Source: Ashinkailepas kermadecensis
Lineage: Eukaryota > Arthropoda > Thecostraca > Neolepadidae
Direction of reading: 5' to 3'
Length of the DNA stretch: 64,000 bases
NCBI GenBank assembly: GCA_034440615.1
Contig: JAOTOM010003660.1
Location: 110,814-174,813 of the forward strand
Positions within the stretch are counted from its first letter, which is position 1. Each line of letters starts with the position of its first letter. Below the pieces are notes generated by a model. That model was not told where the DNA came from. It did no database searches and saw only the letters and a list, made by a program, of their open reading frames with translations. A program made the translations under genes and the position numbers. Shown here one piece after another: positions 1 to 59,150 of the stretch.

Positions 1-72
1 TACGTAAGACAGTGATAAAATATTCCCTCTGAACCCGATTTACCATATCGTGTTTGCCCACTATGCGCTGGC

Positions 73-205
73 GGGGGCGAGTAGTCTAGGGGCAAGGTGC
101 CTCTCTCCCAACCGAAATGTTTGTGTCTTCGAGTCCCACCTGTCGCTATTCTTCGCCTGCGACAAATCTGCGTAAAATATTAGCGGCGTTATGTGACAAC
201 AGTCG
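73..205 (+). repeat. tRNA-derived SINE, family A (partial, diverged)
   Basis: It has the pol III box A-like TAGTCTAGGGG and a box B-like TTCGAGTCCCACC, followed by the family tail (TGTCGCTATTCTTCGCC). It matches the copies at 5,532 and 45,952, and the anticodon region is degenerate. It is a SINE, not a functional tRNA gene. Confidence 0.7.
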
Positions 206-579
206 ACGCCTCGTGAAGACCAGTATCCACTATTACCACCGTGTGCGGTGGTGGTACGGTGGTGATGGTAACATCACCACCGTGCGCTGGTGTTGTTCCG
301 TGAGGGAGGGAGGGAGGGTGGAATCGATGCCCCCTTGAAAAAGAATTGGTGTAGCCATCCGTCGATACTGCACTATCCAACGAAGAAGAAGTAATCACAT
401 ACGTGTTTCGTTGTGAATTGGAGCACTTGGACACCTGCCGTACATTCACGCTTAGATACATCGACGAGTTGACTAGTGATGATGTAGGTTGTGCTTTTGT
501 GAGTGGGTCGGCGACCAGATCGTGCACATCACCTCCTCACGTAGCAGGCTGCACAGCCCAACTAGGAACAACCATCAGG
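206..579. other. Unassigned sequence
   Basis: A short purine tract (GGGAGGGAGGGAGGG near 305) and triplet-rich CACCAC/GTGGTG segments are seen. No convincing coding region is present. Confidence 0.4.
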
Positions 580-840
580 GCTGTGTGGTGAGCTTGGTGC
601 TCGTATTGGCTTTGGTTCGATGTTGGTATTGGTTTCGAACTCGTTCTATCTGATGCCCGTATGGTAATGACATCGTGGCCGGTGACGGCCCCGATAGCAG
701 CTCGGTGCCAATTTGGTGTCGGTCCGGCACTGGTGTGGCGCTGTTCTGGTGCCAGTTTGGTGCTGATTAAGCGCTGGTCTCGTGCAGGTCGGGTGCCAGT
801 GTGACGCTGGTCTGGTGCCGGTGTAGCGCCGGTTTGATGC
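580..840. repeat. Degenerate GGTGCCGGT-type tandem repeat
   Basis: Irregular short units built on CTGGTG and TTGGTG recur every 10-20 nt. This is an old, decayed minisatellite. Confidence 0.5.
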
Positions 841-1414
841 CCGTGCCGTGGCGGCGGCGGCCGTGTTGTGCCGTCTGGAATCCCGTCTGGGCCGGCGCCG
901 ACCTTGTAAGTGCAGCTGTTCCAGCGGCTGACCGGCACGTTACCATGCAACAGCGAATGTGCACCGACCCGCCACGCCAGCAGCTACATCGCCAGCGTGG
1001 GGCCGTCGTCGACTCCACAGACCAACAGAGACCACGGCGACGGGCTGCTGGCGCAGGCCACCGGGCGGCGGTGGGGCAGCGCTGCCGCTCACACCGGCGG
1101 TGCGTGGCCGGTGGCCGCAGTGGTTCGTCGGGTCAAATCTGCTACGGGCTGTCGTTTAGCTCGTGGGGCGGATCGAATCCATGGATAGGGCGTGCGGCTG
1201 GCAACTGAGTCTGGCAGAACGTGTCGCTATGGTGATGGTGGCGTCATAGCTGTGGCCTGACGTGATCATAGTCACGCCACCAGAGCCATTATGGCATTAT
1301 AGTCATTGTAGTCAGGACACCGTGGGCGCACGACCACCACGGCCGGCCGCGACATCAGTACCTGATGTGACTGTGTAGCTGGCCCGCCCTTACATCCAAA
1401 CCCACCACAACACG
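841..1414. other. GC-rich unassigned sequence
   Basis: This is CpG-rich, with overlapping open frames in several phases and no recognisable protein. No support for a gene was found. Confidence 0.4.
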
Positions 1415-1550
1415 GCAGAGCGTGGTGCCGCCCTGCTACTGACGTCACACCAGGACGTGGCGCCGCCTTGCTACTGACGTCACGCCAGGACCTGGCGCCG
1501 CCCTGCTACTGACGTCACACCAGGACGTGGCGCCGTTCTGTAGCTGACGT
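1415..1550. repeat. 36-nt minisatellite containing TGACGTCA
   Basis: There are about 3.5 units. Each carries CTACTGACGTCAC, so the palindromic CRE core TGACGTCA recurs about every 36 nt, followed by CCAGGAC.TGGCGCCG. Confidence 0.8.
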
Positions 1551-1804
1551 GCAGGTATTCACGCTTGACGTGCAGACATGCCGCCCGGGATGACCTCTGG
1601 CGGCGAGCCTGATGACCGCCGCCGACACGCCCGAGAGCCAGGCACCATGGAGAGGTCACTGAACGGGTTCGGCCAACCCGGACGCGAGCTCTCCCTGATT
1701 TACGATCACGAGGGCCGCTTTGATCGAATAACTCGCGGCATTTACCAAATGTGAAAGGCGACAGCGATAGCCTTCCTTCCCGTAGTTGCCGATTCTCGGA
1801 AGGA

Positions 1805-2170
1805 GACTGGCTACCGTATCCACACATGGGCAGGACGTCGCCCAATACCGTATCCATACATGGGCTGGACGTCGCCAAATACAATGTCCACACATCACCA
1901 GTGCGTCGCCCTATTGGGCGACACATGCCCACACATCGCCAGCGCGTCGCCCAATACCATGTCCACACATCGCCAGCGCGTCGCCCTATTGGGCGACACA
2001 TGCCCACACATCGCCAGCGCGTCGCCCTATTGGGCGACACATGCCCACACATCGCCAGCGCGTCGCCCTATTGGGCGACACAAGCCCACACATCGCCAGC
2101 GCGTCGCCCTATTGGGCGACACATGCCCACACATCGCCAGCGCGTCGCCCAATACCATGTCCTCACGCTG
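1805..2170. repeat. 41-nt minisatellite with internal palindrome
   Basis: Eight to nine units combine CGCCCTATTGGGCG (a self-complementary hairpin) with ACACATGCCCACACATCGCC. Variant units replace the palindrome by CCCAATACC. Open frames across it are by-products of the repeat. Confidence 0.85.
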
Positions 2171-2929
2171 GCAGAACAGTGTTACTTTTAGACTAGTAGT
2201 ACGATCATTGGAAGCATTACAGGGTGGGTGCGAGTGTTGTCTTAACGCACAATTAACCTGCTTGGCTCATGTGGAGCAAGTAGAGCAAGCACGTCTTTGC
2301 ATACATTTTCTCAGACTGCATATCAATCTCAGACTGGTTAATGTGATCATTCTGAACTGAACTTCCTCCTACGCTTCCGATATCTGAACTATCGGTATTT
2401 TTTTGCATTGCCCAGTACCAGTCGGTAATATTTCACCACATTTGTGATTTTTTCCGTTGTATAAAATCCTCCCAAATATCAAGATAATTCTACAAGTGTT
2501 GATAACCGTGGGCCATGGTCTCCACTTCTGTCATTTACTTCAAATGTATAGCAAATTTCACTGACAGTGGGGCAATCCAAGCCGTGACAAATGCAACATT
2601 GGATTATGATTTCTCTCGGATAGCGGATTCTTCTTCGTCTGAAACTGGCGGATAGATTGCCACCTGCCTCGGCCCCAGCCAGTTATGTTGAAAAAGCATC
2701 TAGCATTCGTCGAGCATTCGTCTTGGTCAAAAAGAAACACCTAGACAAAAATTGTGCTAGGTGAATAGGTATACATTGTGCCCATCAAGAGCAACTGGGA
2801 GTCTGGCCTCTGTTCTCTATCTCAAAGTTATGGGCGCTAAATGATCACGCTTTGGTCGAAGCGCCCTTAAACTGAATTAACTAACTAACTAACTGTTCTC
2901 CATCTCGGGCCGCTGAGAGCAGAATGATA
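2171..2929. other. Unassigned sequence with a SINE-like tail
   Basis: AT-richer single-copy-looking DNA. At about 2835-2893 a dispersed tail occurs (GGTCGAAGCGCCCTTAAAC then four TAAC units), also seen in part near 36,830 and 58,312. No gene seen. Confidence 0.45.
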
Positions 2930-3575
2930 TTGGGGTCTGACCTTCGTTCTGTCCCATCACTGGCCACTGGGAGTGGGACGGCGGACGGACAGAAGGTGGT
3001 CTGACCTTCGTTCTGTCCCATCACTGGCCACTGGGAGTGGGACGGCGGACGGACAGAAGGTGGTCTGACCTTCGTTCTGTCCCATCACTGGCCACTGGGA
3101 GTGGGACGGCGGACGGACAGAAGGTGGTCTGACCTTCGTTCTGTCCCATCACTGGCCACTGGGGTGGGACGGCGGACGGGCAGAAGGTGGTCTGACCGTC
3201 GTTCTGTCCCATCACTGGCCACTGGAGTGGGACGGCGGACGGGCAGAAGGTGGTCTGACCGTCGTTCTGTCCCATCACTGGCCACTGGGAGTGGGACGGC
3301 GGACGGGCAGAAGGTGGTCTGACCTTCGTTCTGTCCCATCACTGGCCACTGGGAGTGGGACGGCGGACGGACAGAAGGTGGTCTGACCTTCGTTCTGTCC
3401 CATCACTGGCCACTGGGAGTGGGACGGCGGACGGACAGAAGGTGGTCTGACCTTCGTTCTGTCCCATCACTGGCCACTGGGAGTGGGACGGCGGACGGAC
3501 AGAAGGTGGTCTGACCTTCGTTCTGTCCCATCACTGGCCTCTGGGAGTGGGACGGCGGACGGACAGAAGGAAGGT
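2930..3575. repeat. 64-nt minisatellite, about 10 units
   Basis: The unit contains CTTCGTTCTGTCCCATCACT and GGGACGGCGGACGGACAG. Units are nearly identical, with a C/A and a T/G variant class in the middle three, so expansion was recent. Confidence 0.9.
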
Positions 3576-4724
3576 GGTCCTCATGGGCGAACAAAAAACC
3601 GTGGAGAAGAGGGCACGAGCCCCATTTTCGGAAACCATAGCCATTACCCGCATGGGTGTTGCTTCATGGAAGGGATCAACTTGAAAAGTGATTGACTCAG
3701 TCTTCTCGAGCGTTGCTACGCCCTGGGTGGCGGTCTCTGGTTGAGGGTACGGGTCTCGTCGATGTGGCGGTCGCACCACGACGCGTCCGCACAGCCCTCA
3801 GATCGCCTGGTAACCCAGAACTGTGGGAACACCACCGCAGTGACGTACTCACGCCGCCGTTCGCGTGTTTTCTTTGCTCACTTTTTGACACTCGCGAGCG
3901 ACCACAAGAAATACGCTCGCTTCGGAGGCGGGATGTCGTCTATGGTTTGTGTCAAAGTCGGCCGGAGTTGGTGGATGGATGACATTAACCTAACTCCAGA
4001 TACCTGCCGGAATCCTGATAATTCGGCTGCGAGATAATGCGGTTGCAGGCTCCATAATTATCTAAAGAGATTATGCTCGTCCCGATGGCTCCGATGTTTC
4101 AGTGCTGACCGGCACAGACGTCCGCCGTCACGACGGCAGGGCGGGGATCAGTTCGCTACCGGCGCTCGCGTGTCGCTGTCGGCTGCCAGGGTCAGCTGGC
4201 AGCCGGCCCTGCAATGTCCACGCGGCGGTGCGGTCGTGTCGGTACATTGATGATAGCTATCGGTTGAAACTCCGCCTTCAAACGTTGATTGCGCTCTTGG
4301 GTGGTGGGGCCGCAGCTTGTGCAACACATTGGAGCCAAGCTCATTGATAGCAGAAAATGCATTCGACGTGGCATGTCTGTAGCCGATGACATATGACTCG
4401 GATGAGGGCTAGTTCTGCGCTTGGAAGGTGTGAGCTGTTACATGTGTAGGCAGCACGTCAGTGTTTCATGTGCTGGATGATTTCGTGAGTCTCTGTCGCC
4501 TGCATTTCCACCCGCAGTGTACAACCAGAAATGGTTGTTTTTCCACGCACAATTCAGAAGAAATTGCACGGTAGCATTGTGACAACATGCGTCGGGTCTT
4601 TAGCTGTGCTGCCGCCGTCAGACGATGCTTTTGAAGTGCGCTGGAGGAGAAGTTTGCGTTAGCTGCGATGCTCCGACGCATTGGAGGGGGAGACGTCTGC
4701 GTCAATGTAGTGCGGTGTCGTGCC
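3576..4724. other. Unassigned sequence
   Basis: No repeat structure and no recognisable protein. Short open frames on both strands lack any family signature. Confidence 0.4.
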
Positions 4725-5190
4725 AGTGCCACATGTAGTGGGTGTGTGCCAGTGCCACTGATACTGCCTCACATGTGTGCAGTGCACATTCGGCCACGTG
4801 CAGTGCAGTGCCACGTGCAGTGCGGTGTCATGCCACGTGCCACGTGCAGTGCAGTGTCGTGCCAGTGCCACATGTAGTGCAGTGTCGTGCCAGTGCCACG
4901 TGCAGTGCAGTGTCGTGCCAGTGCCACATGTAGTGCAGTGTCGTGCCAGTGCCACATGTAGTGCAGTGTCGTGCCAGTGCCACGTGCAGTGCAGTGTCGT
5001 GCCAGTGCCACATGTAGTGCAGTGTCGTGCCAGTGTCACATGTAGTGCAGTGTCGTGCCAGTGCCACATAGAGTGGTGTTGTGGCGGGTGCCACGTGCAG
5101 TGCAGTGTCGTGCCAGTGCCACATGTAGTGCAGTGTCGTGCCAGTGCCACATGTAGTGCAGTGTCGTGCCACGTGCCACGTGCAGTGTTG
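4725..5190. repeat. 28-nt minisatellite with E-box motifs, about 16 units
   Basis: Units are GTGCCACATGTAGTGCAG plus TGTCGTGCCA, alternating with a CACGTG-containing variant. CACGTG and CACATG E-box sequences therefore recur throughout. All frames stay open because the unit lacks stops. Confidence 0.9.
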
Positions 5191-5531
5191 TCTCCTTATA
5201 TTTGGAAAGGTCGTGAAGTGGAGAGGTCGAAGTGGTTCCTGAGAAGTACAGAATATGATCGCATGGCTGAAGTACTGCAAATCAGCCTTAAAACCGTTCC
5301 GGAATGGTTTGCTTGAGATCGCCACAGTCGACCCATGGAGTTGCGACTCCCAGTAACTTGCTGTCGTGGGGAATTTCCCACTTTTCATTCGGGAAAACTG
5401 AAGTGTATCACTGAAGCACTTCACACTCGATGCAAACTCCCTTGGGCAGTAGTTGTGCACCACAAGCTGCTACTGCGCTGCCGTTCGTGATACCAGGGTT
5501 ATACTGGTACCATGTTTCCCTACGGCTAGAA
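5191..5531. other. Unassigned sequence
   Basis: Nothing recognisable lies between the 28-nt array and the SINE. Confidence 0.35.
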
Positions 5532-5705
5532 GGGGACGAGTAGTAGTCTTGGGGTTAGTTGCCCGTCTCGCAATCGAAAGATTGCGGGTTCGAGTCTCGC
5601 CTGTCGCAACTCTTCACCAGCGGCCAGTCAGCGTGAGAGATTGGCGACGCTACATGACTCAATGATCGATGTGTCGTAAGATCAATAACAACCACCACCA
5701 CCATA
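5532..5705 (+). repeat. tRNA-derived SINE, family A
   Basis: The tRNA-like head has CTCGCAATCGAAAGATTGCG and box B GGTTCGAGTCTCGCC. It is followed by the family body AGAGATTGGCGACGCTACAT and a CAACCACCACCACCAT tail. The anticodon arm resembles tRNA-Val, but the body and multiple copies show a SINE. Confidence 0.8.
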
Positions 5706-6099
5706 CGGTTAGAAGCGCTACCAACTTCAGCCCGCTACTGTCACGGCGGCCTATCACTGCCTATCACTGCTCGGCGCTGCCGGCCCAGCAGGCGTGTGCT
5801 GGTGTGAAGGGTTGGCCGCCGACACCACGGCGCCACGTGGCACACACAGACCGGAAGCGTGTCGGTAGCAGCGCCCACTTCTGCCAGACCCCTTGAGCAG
5901 CTCCCTAGCCGTGTGAGGTGCGACCAGCACGGCGTGCGGCGGCGGGTCCGGGTTTCGGCTTTGTCGCACCCTCCTGTCGGTGCCCAGCCGCCCGATGATG
6001 AACTCCAAGGTCCTTGAACCGCTCTTTTTTCTGTCGGCCCATCGTGGACAAAGGCGGCGGCGCCTCTCGCCCTGTTACCTACGTGTCCGCCGTGGATCT
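5706..6099. other. GC-rich unassigned sequence
   Basis: No array or protein family is visible. Confidence 0.35.
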
Positions 6100-6290
6100 G
6101 TGGTCCGGTTGTAGCGCTGGGACTGTGGCACCGGTGAGACTGTGATACCGGTGTGACTCTGGGACTGTGGCACGAATGTGACGCTACGACTGTGGCCCGG
6201 GTGACTGTGAATGTGACGCTGAGACTGTGACACGAGTGTGATGCTGGGACTGTGGCCCGAATGTGATGCTGGGACTGTGCAGCCAATATG
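6100..6290. repeat. Degenerate ~24-nt minisatellite
   Basis: Diverged units are built on GGGACTGTGGC.CGAATGTGAC. Confidence 0.65.
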
Positions 6291-6324
6291 GCTGGTCAAT
6301 ATGTTGGCTGTCGGGTTGACCTGT

Positions 6325-6465
6325 GAGCCCAGGTCGGTGCCGGGCGACCTTTGCCAAGGTCGTGCCGGGCGGCCTTTGCCCAGGTCGGTGCCGGGCGACC
6401 TTTGCCCAGGTCGGTGCCGGGCGGCATTTGCCCAGGTCGGTGCCGGGCGGCCGTTACGCGGCGAC
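6325..6465. repeat. ~27-nt minisatellite, 5-6 units
   Basis: The unit is GGTCGGTGCCGGGCG plus RCCTTTGCCCA. Confidence 0.8.
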
Positions 6466-6654
6466 GGCCCGGGTGGGTGGCCGTCGCTCTGTGTGTGGCG
6501 TGTGGGAGCCGGCACTCGGCAGACGTAGCCGGGCCGCCCCGCCGGCGCACAGTCACGTGACCGCATATGTCTGGGGCGACGGTCACGTGACTCGCTCACA
6601 CCAGCTGTTGCAGTCTGGCGTCTGATTGTCCAGCTGCGGGGTTCGATCGGGCCG

Positions 6655-7000
6655 GGTGGGCGCCGTGACGTGCTACACAGTGTGGGGACAGCTCCGGCGG
6701 GGTCTCCGGACGGCGCCTTGACGTCTAAAGGTGGGGGCTCCGGCGGGCCTCCGCGCGCCCACAGAGTGGGGACAGCTCCGGCGGGGTCTCCAGACGGCGC
6801 CGGCAGGGTTCTACACAGGGTGGGGGCAGCTCCGGCGGGGTCTCCGGACGGCGCCGGCAGGGTTCTACACAGGGTGGGGGCAGCTCCGGACGGCGCCGGA
6901 GGGTTCAGGGTGGGGGCAGCTCCGGCGGGGTCTCCGGACGGCGCCGGCAGGGTTCTACACAGGGTGGGGGCAGCTCCGGCGCCGGCAGGGTTCGACACAT
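6655..7000. repeat. 54-nt minisatellite, about 6 units
   Basis: The unit contains GTGGGGGCAGCTCCGGCG, GGTCTCCGGACGGCGCCGG and GGTTCTACACAG. The fourth and last units have internal deletions. Confidence 0.85.
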
Positions 7001-7149
7001 CCCTGGGTCGGCCCCAAGCACGCGTCTGACCTTTGTTAAATGATTGGGTGAAGGGTGATTGTACACTTTTTGTATATCACCATGCGCTGTCGCTGCGGTT
7101 GATGCCGAAAGAGTAGAGTGACGGTTTGAACAAATTTAATGAGCCGGGA

Positions 7150-7225
7150 GGAGGATGGGCGCAAAATGACCAAGGCAGTCGACGCGCCCTAAAGCACAAA
7201 TCTACCACCACCACCACCGGGAGGA
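7150..7225 (+). repeat. Short dispersed SINE-like tail with CCA microsatellite
   Basis: It shares AAAATGACCAAGGCAGTCG, ACGCGCCCTAAA and an ACCACCACCACC end with the insert at 50,071-50,133 in the exon 5 array. Confidence 0.65.
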
Positions 7226-7377
7226 GGGAGCGGTTGAAATTTGTTCATGGTGGCGGTAGAATTTCAAGAAACATAGGTGGTGCTTTTGCAGTTTTGAGAC
7301 CACTGTTTACCGCGCAGCACCACAGACGTAATGTCCAATCTTCAAAACAGGTGATGCTCGACCGCCGCTTGTGAATA

Positions 7378-7560
7378 CTGAGGCTCTGCACCCCACCCGC
7401 TGAGGGCTGACAAAATACTAAAACTTCACCCACGCTGAGAGGATGGCAAAATGTTAGGCCTTCACCTCCGCTGAGGGCTGACAAAATACTAAAACTCCAC
7501 CCCCGCTGAGGGGATGACAACATAATAAAACTTCACCCCGCTGAGGGGATGGCAAATGTG
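7378..7560. repeat. ~37-nt minisatellite, 5 units
   Basis: The unit has CTTCACCCCCGCTGAGG plus GGATGRCAAAATAYTAAAA, with moderate divergence. Confidence 0.8.
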
Positions 7561-7882
7561 CATGCTAACCTATATGGCGGCATGCAATTGTAACCCCTTT
7601 GAAATTAATGTGCCTACACCGTTCTGTATTTTTTGCACAGGTGGCTTGATTAAATATTGTTGGAGGTCGGGCGCGAGCGTTCTGGATTTAAAGATGATGT
7701 TGTGAAGCATTGCTTTGTAGTGTCATGCATGTAACCGTTCATCTTTGTGCCCTGTGTGGGAATACACATATTGCAAAATACGGGATAGGGAACAGGCACT
7801 CAAAAATGAGAAGTCAGAACTAGTTTTGAGTTATTTAATAAATAAATGAACGTCCACACAAACACGCATTATATACACACAT
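7561..7882. other. AT-rich unassigned sequence
   Basis: No features recognised. Confidence 0.35.
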
Positions 7883-7887
7883 GTATG

Positions 7888-7967
<80 letters not shown>
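7883..7967. repeat. (TA)n microsatellite
   Basis: A pure AT dinucleotide run of about 70 nt, preceded by TGTATGTATGTATATAC steps. Confidence 0.97.
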
Positions 7968-7970
<3 letters not shown>

Positions 7971-8611
7971 CACTTCAGTCACCCACACCATCATTATTTA
8001 TCAGTTATGGTCAGTGTTGTGAAGTAGGCCGTTCATGGATTTCTTGTACGCAGAACATTACCCTCTGCAGACAATTTCTAATTTTTCTCATTTATGAATG
8101 GTACTGTTTGACAATGGACTGCTCTGTGGTGAAGTGCTCAATATTCAAAGAGGGTCAAGACCAAAGGGGAGTGCAATCAGAGGCTCTGATGTCCCAACTT
8201 TGAAGAAAAACACCCTCTCTCCGTACTTGATCACCGAAAATATTACTCTCCACCTCCAGTATTATCCAGTACAAATCCAACCCTGGTTATGGCTATCACC
8301 ATTGTCTGCGCTTTCTGTATTGGTAATGCTTGAAACAAGGATGAAAATATATATTTCCATTTAAAGTGAATTTTCAGGTCACACGGTGGACTGTGTACTG
8401 CATCGCTGCGAGTGGGCATACCGGGGATTGTTGTGACCGTTCTGCCCCGATGTCCGCGCCAGACGGCCCTGCTGATGCGGACATCGGCAGTACGTGTATG
8501 TGTGTGTATGTATTTGTGATCGGGGAAACATGCGTGACGCGCCGTCTGTGTGCCGCCGCAGTGTTCAGCATGTGGTAGCGACTGGCGGCGGCGACTGCGC
8601 GCGCGGCAGCC
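7968..8611 (+). promoter_or_regulatory. Cdk4 5' flank / probable 5' UTR
   Basis: This immediate upstream DNA turns GC-rich and CpG-rich over the last 200 nt (CTGGCGGCGGCGACTGCGCG just before the ATG), as expected of a TATA-less 5' UTR or promoter. No TATA box or defined initiator can be assigned. The start site is not determinable from sequence alone. Confidence 0.4.
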
Positions 8612-57835
<49,224 letters not shown>

Positions 57836-57892
57836 ACAGCCGCACGTCACACCTCTGCTGAGCGTCACATTGTCCATGTCGGCCACGGCTGT
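57836..57892 (+). other. Start of Cdk4 3' UTR
   Basis: A short unique stretch after the stop that ends GTCGGCCACGGCTGTCCAGTG. No AATAAA or ATTAAA signal is seen between the stop and about 60,047, so the transcript end is unknown. Confidence 0.6.
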
Positions 57893-58210
57893 CCAGTGAC
57901 AGCTGCAGCTGGTGGGAGCGCCGGCCGTGTGCCAGTGACAGCTACAGCTGGTGGGAGTGAAAGCCGCGTGTCAGGATAGCTGCAGCTGGTGGAAGTGCCG
58001 GCCGCGGGCCAGTGACGGCTGCAGCTGGTGGGAGTGTCGGCCGCGGGCCAGTGACGGCTGCAGCTGGTGGGAGTGTCGGCCGCGGGCCAGTGACGGCTGC
58101 AGCTGGTGGGAGTGCCGGCCGCGGGCCAGTGACAGCTACAGCTGGTGGAAGTGCCGGCCGCGGGCCAGTGACGGCTGCAGCTGGTGGGAGTGTCGGCCGT
58201 GTGTCAGGAC
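57880..58210. repeat. 39-nt minisatellite in the Cdk4 3' UTR
   Basis: About 8 units of CAGCTGGTGGGAGTGYCGGC plus CGCGGGCCAGTGACGGCTG. The left end matches GTCGGCCACGG.. CCAGTGACAGC of the adjacent UTR, so it probably grew from it. CAGCTG and GCTGGTGG occur in every unit. Confidence 0.9.
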
Positions 58211-58405
58211 AGTTGTACCTCCCTGACTCCGTTCGCGTGTCTGCTTGCCTGTTGAGAGTTTCCAATTACCGATTTGTTGTGTGCATGTCGATGAGCTCTG
58301 CTGGGCGTGAACGATCAAGTCTGGTCGAAGCGCTCTACAGTAACTAACGATGAGCTCTGCATTCCCAGCGTGGACCAAGTATGCGACCGACACGTGTGTC
58401 GGTCC
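58211..58405. other. Short unassigned gap
   Basis: 58,312-58,350 carries the GGTCGAAGCG...TAACTAAC tail of a dispersed repeat. Confidence 0.5.
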
Positions 58406-58800
58406 GGTGTAGTGTACGCGGTGTCATGCGGCGGTACTGCCCAGTGCCTCTGTCGTGTGTACGCGATACCGTGCGGCGGGTACTGCCCAGTGCCTCTGTC
58501 GTGTGTATGTGATGCAGTGCGGCGGTTCTGCCCAGTGCCTCTGTCGTGTGTACGCGATACCGTGCGGCGGGTACTGCCCATTGCCTCTGTCGTGTGTATG
58601 TGATGCAGTGCGGCGGTTCTGCCCAGTGCCTCTGTCGTGTGTACGCGGTGTCATGCGGCGGTACTGCCCAGTGCCTCTGTCGTGTGTATGTGATGCAGTG
58701 CGGTGGTTCTGCCCAGTGCCTCTGTCGTGTGTACGCGGTGTCATGCGGCGGTACTGCCCAGTGCCTCTGTCGTGTGTATGTGATGCAGTGCGGCCGACAG
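58406..58800. repeat. ~45-nt minisatellite, about 9 units
   Basis: The unit has TGCCCAGTGCCTCTGTCGTG plus TGTRYGYGATRCMGTGCGGC. Two unit classes (GTACGCG and GTATGTG) alternate. Confidence 0.93.
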
Positions 58801-59150
58801 TATCCACGTGACCTGACAGCGGCGCCGGCACGCCACTCCTGTTACCGGACGGCTGCCCGCCCGGCTGGCCGCTGCGCACAGTGTGGCCTGCCACAGCGGC
58901 GGCCGTACCTCGCCCACCCTAGCTGTAGCCTCTCCTCACTTCGTCTCCTAGTCAGCCTCGTCTCTTGCGCCGGCACGTCCCGCTCCGACGCTCCGTACCG
59001 GCTCCGGCGGCCGCCTACCGCCGCCGTGCGAGGCCGTGCGCGCATCCGACGCGCCGCGTGCTACAAACCACGGCCCTCCGCTGGTGCAGCTCAACCCGCC
59101 TGCAGCGACTCGAGAGCTGGTGCTTTGTACTTAATATCAGGCTGCTAACA
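58801..59150. other. CpG-rich unassigned block
   Basis: GC- and CpG-rich. Possibly the end of the transcribed region or another gene's promoter; nothing decisive. Confidence 0.3.
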
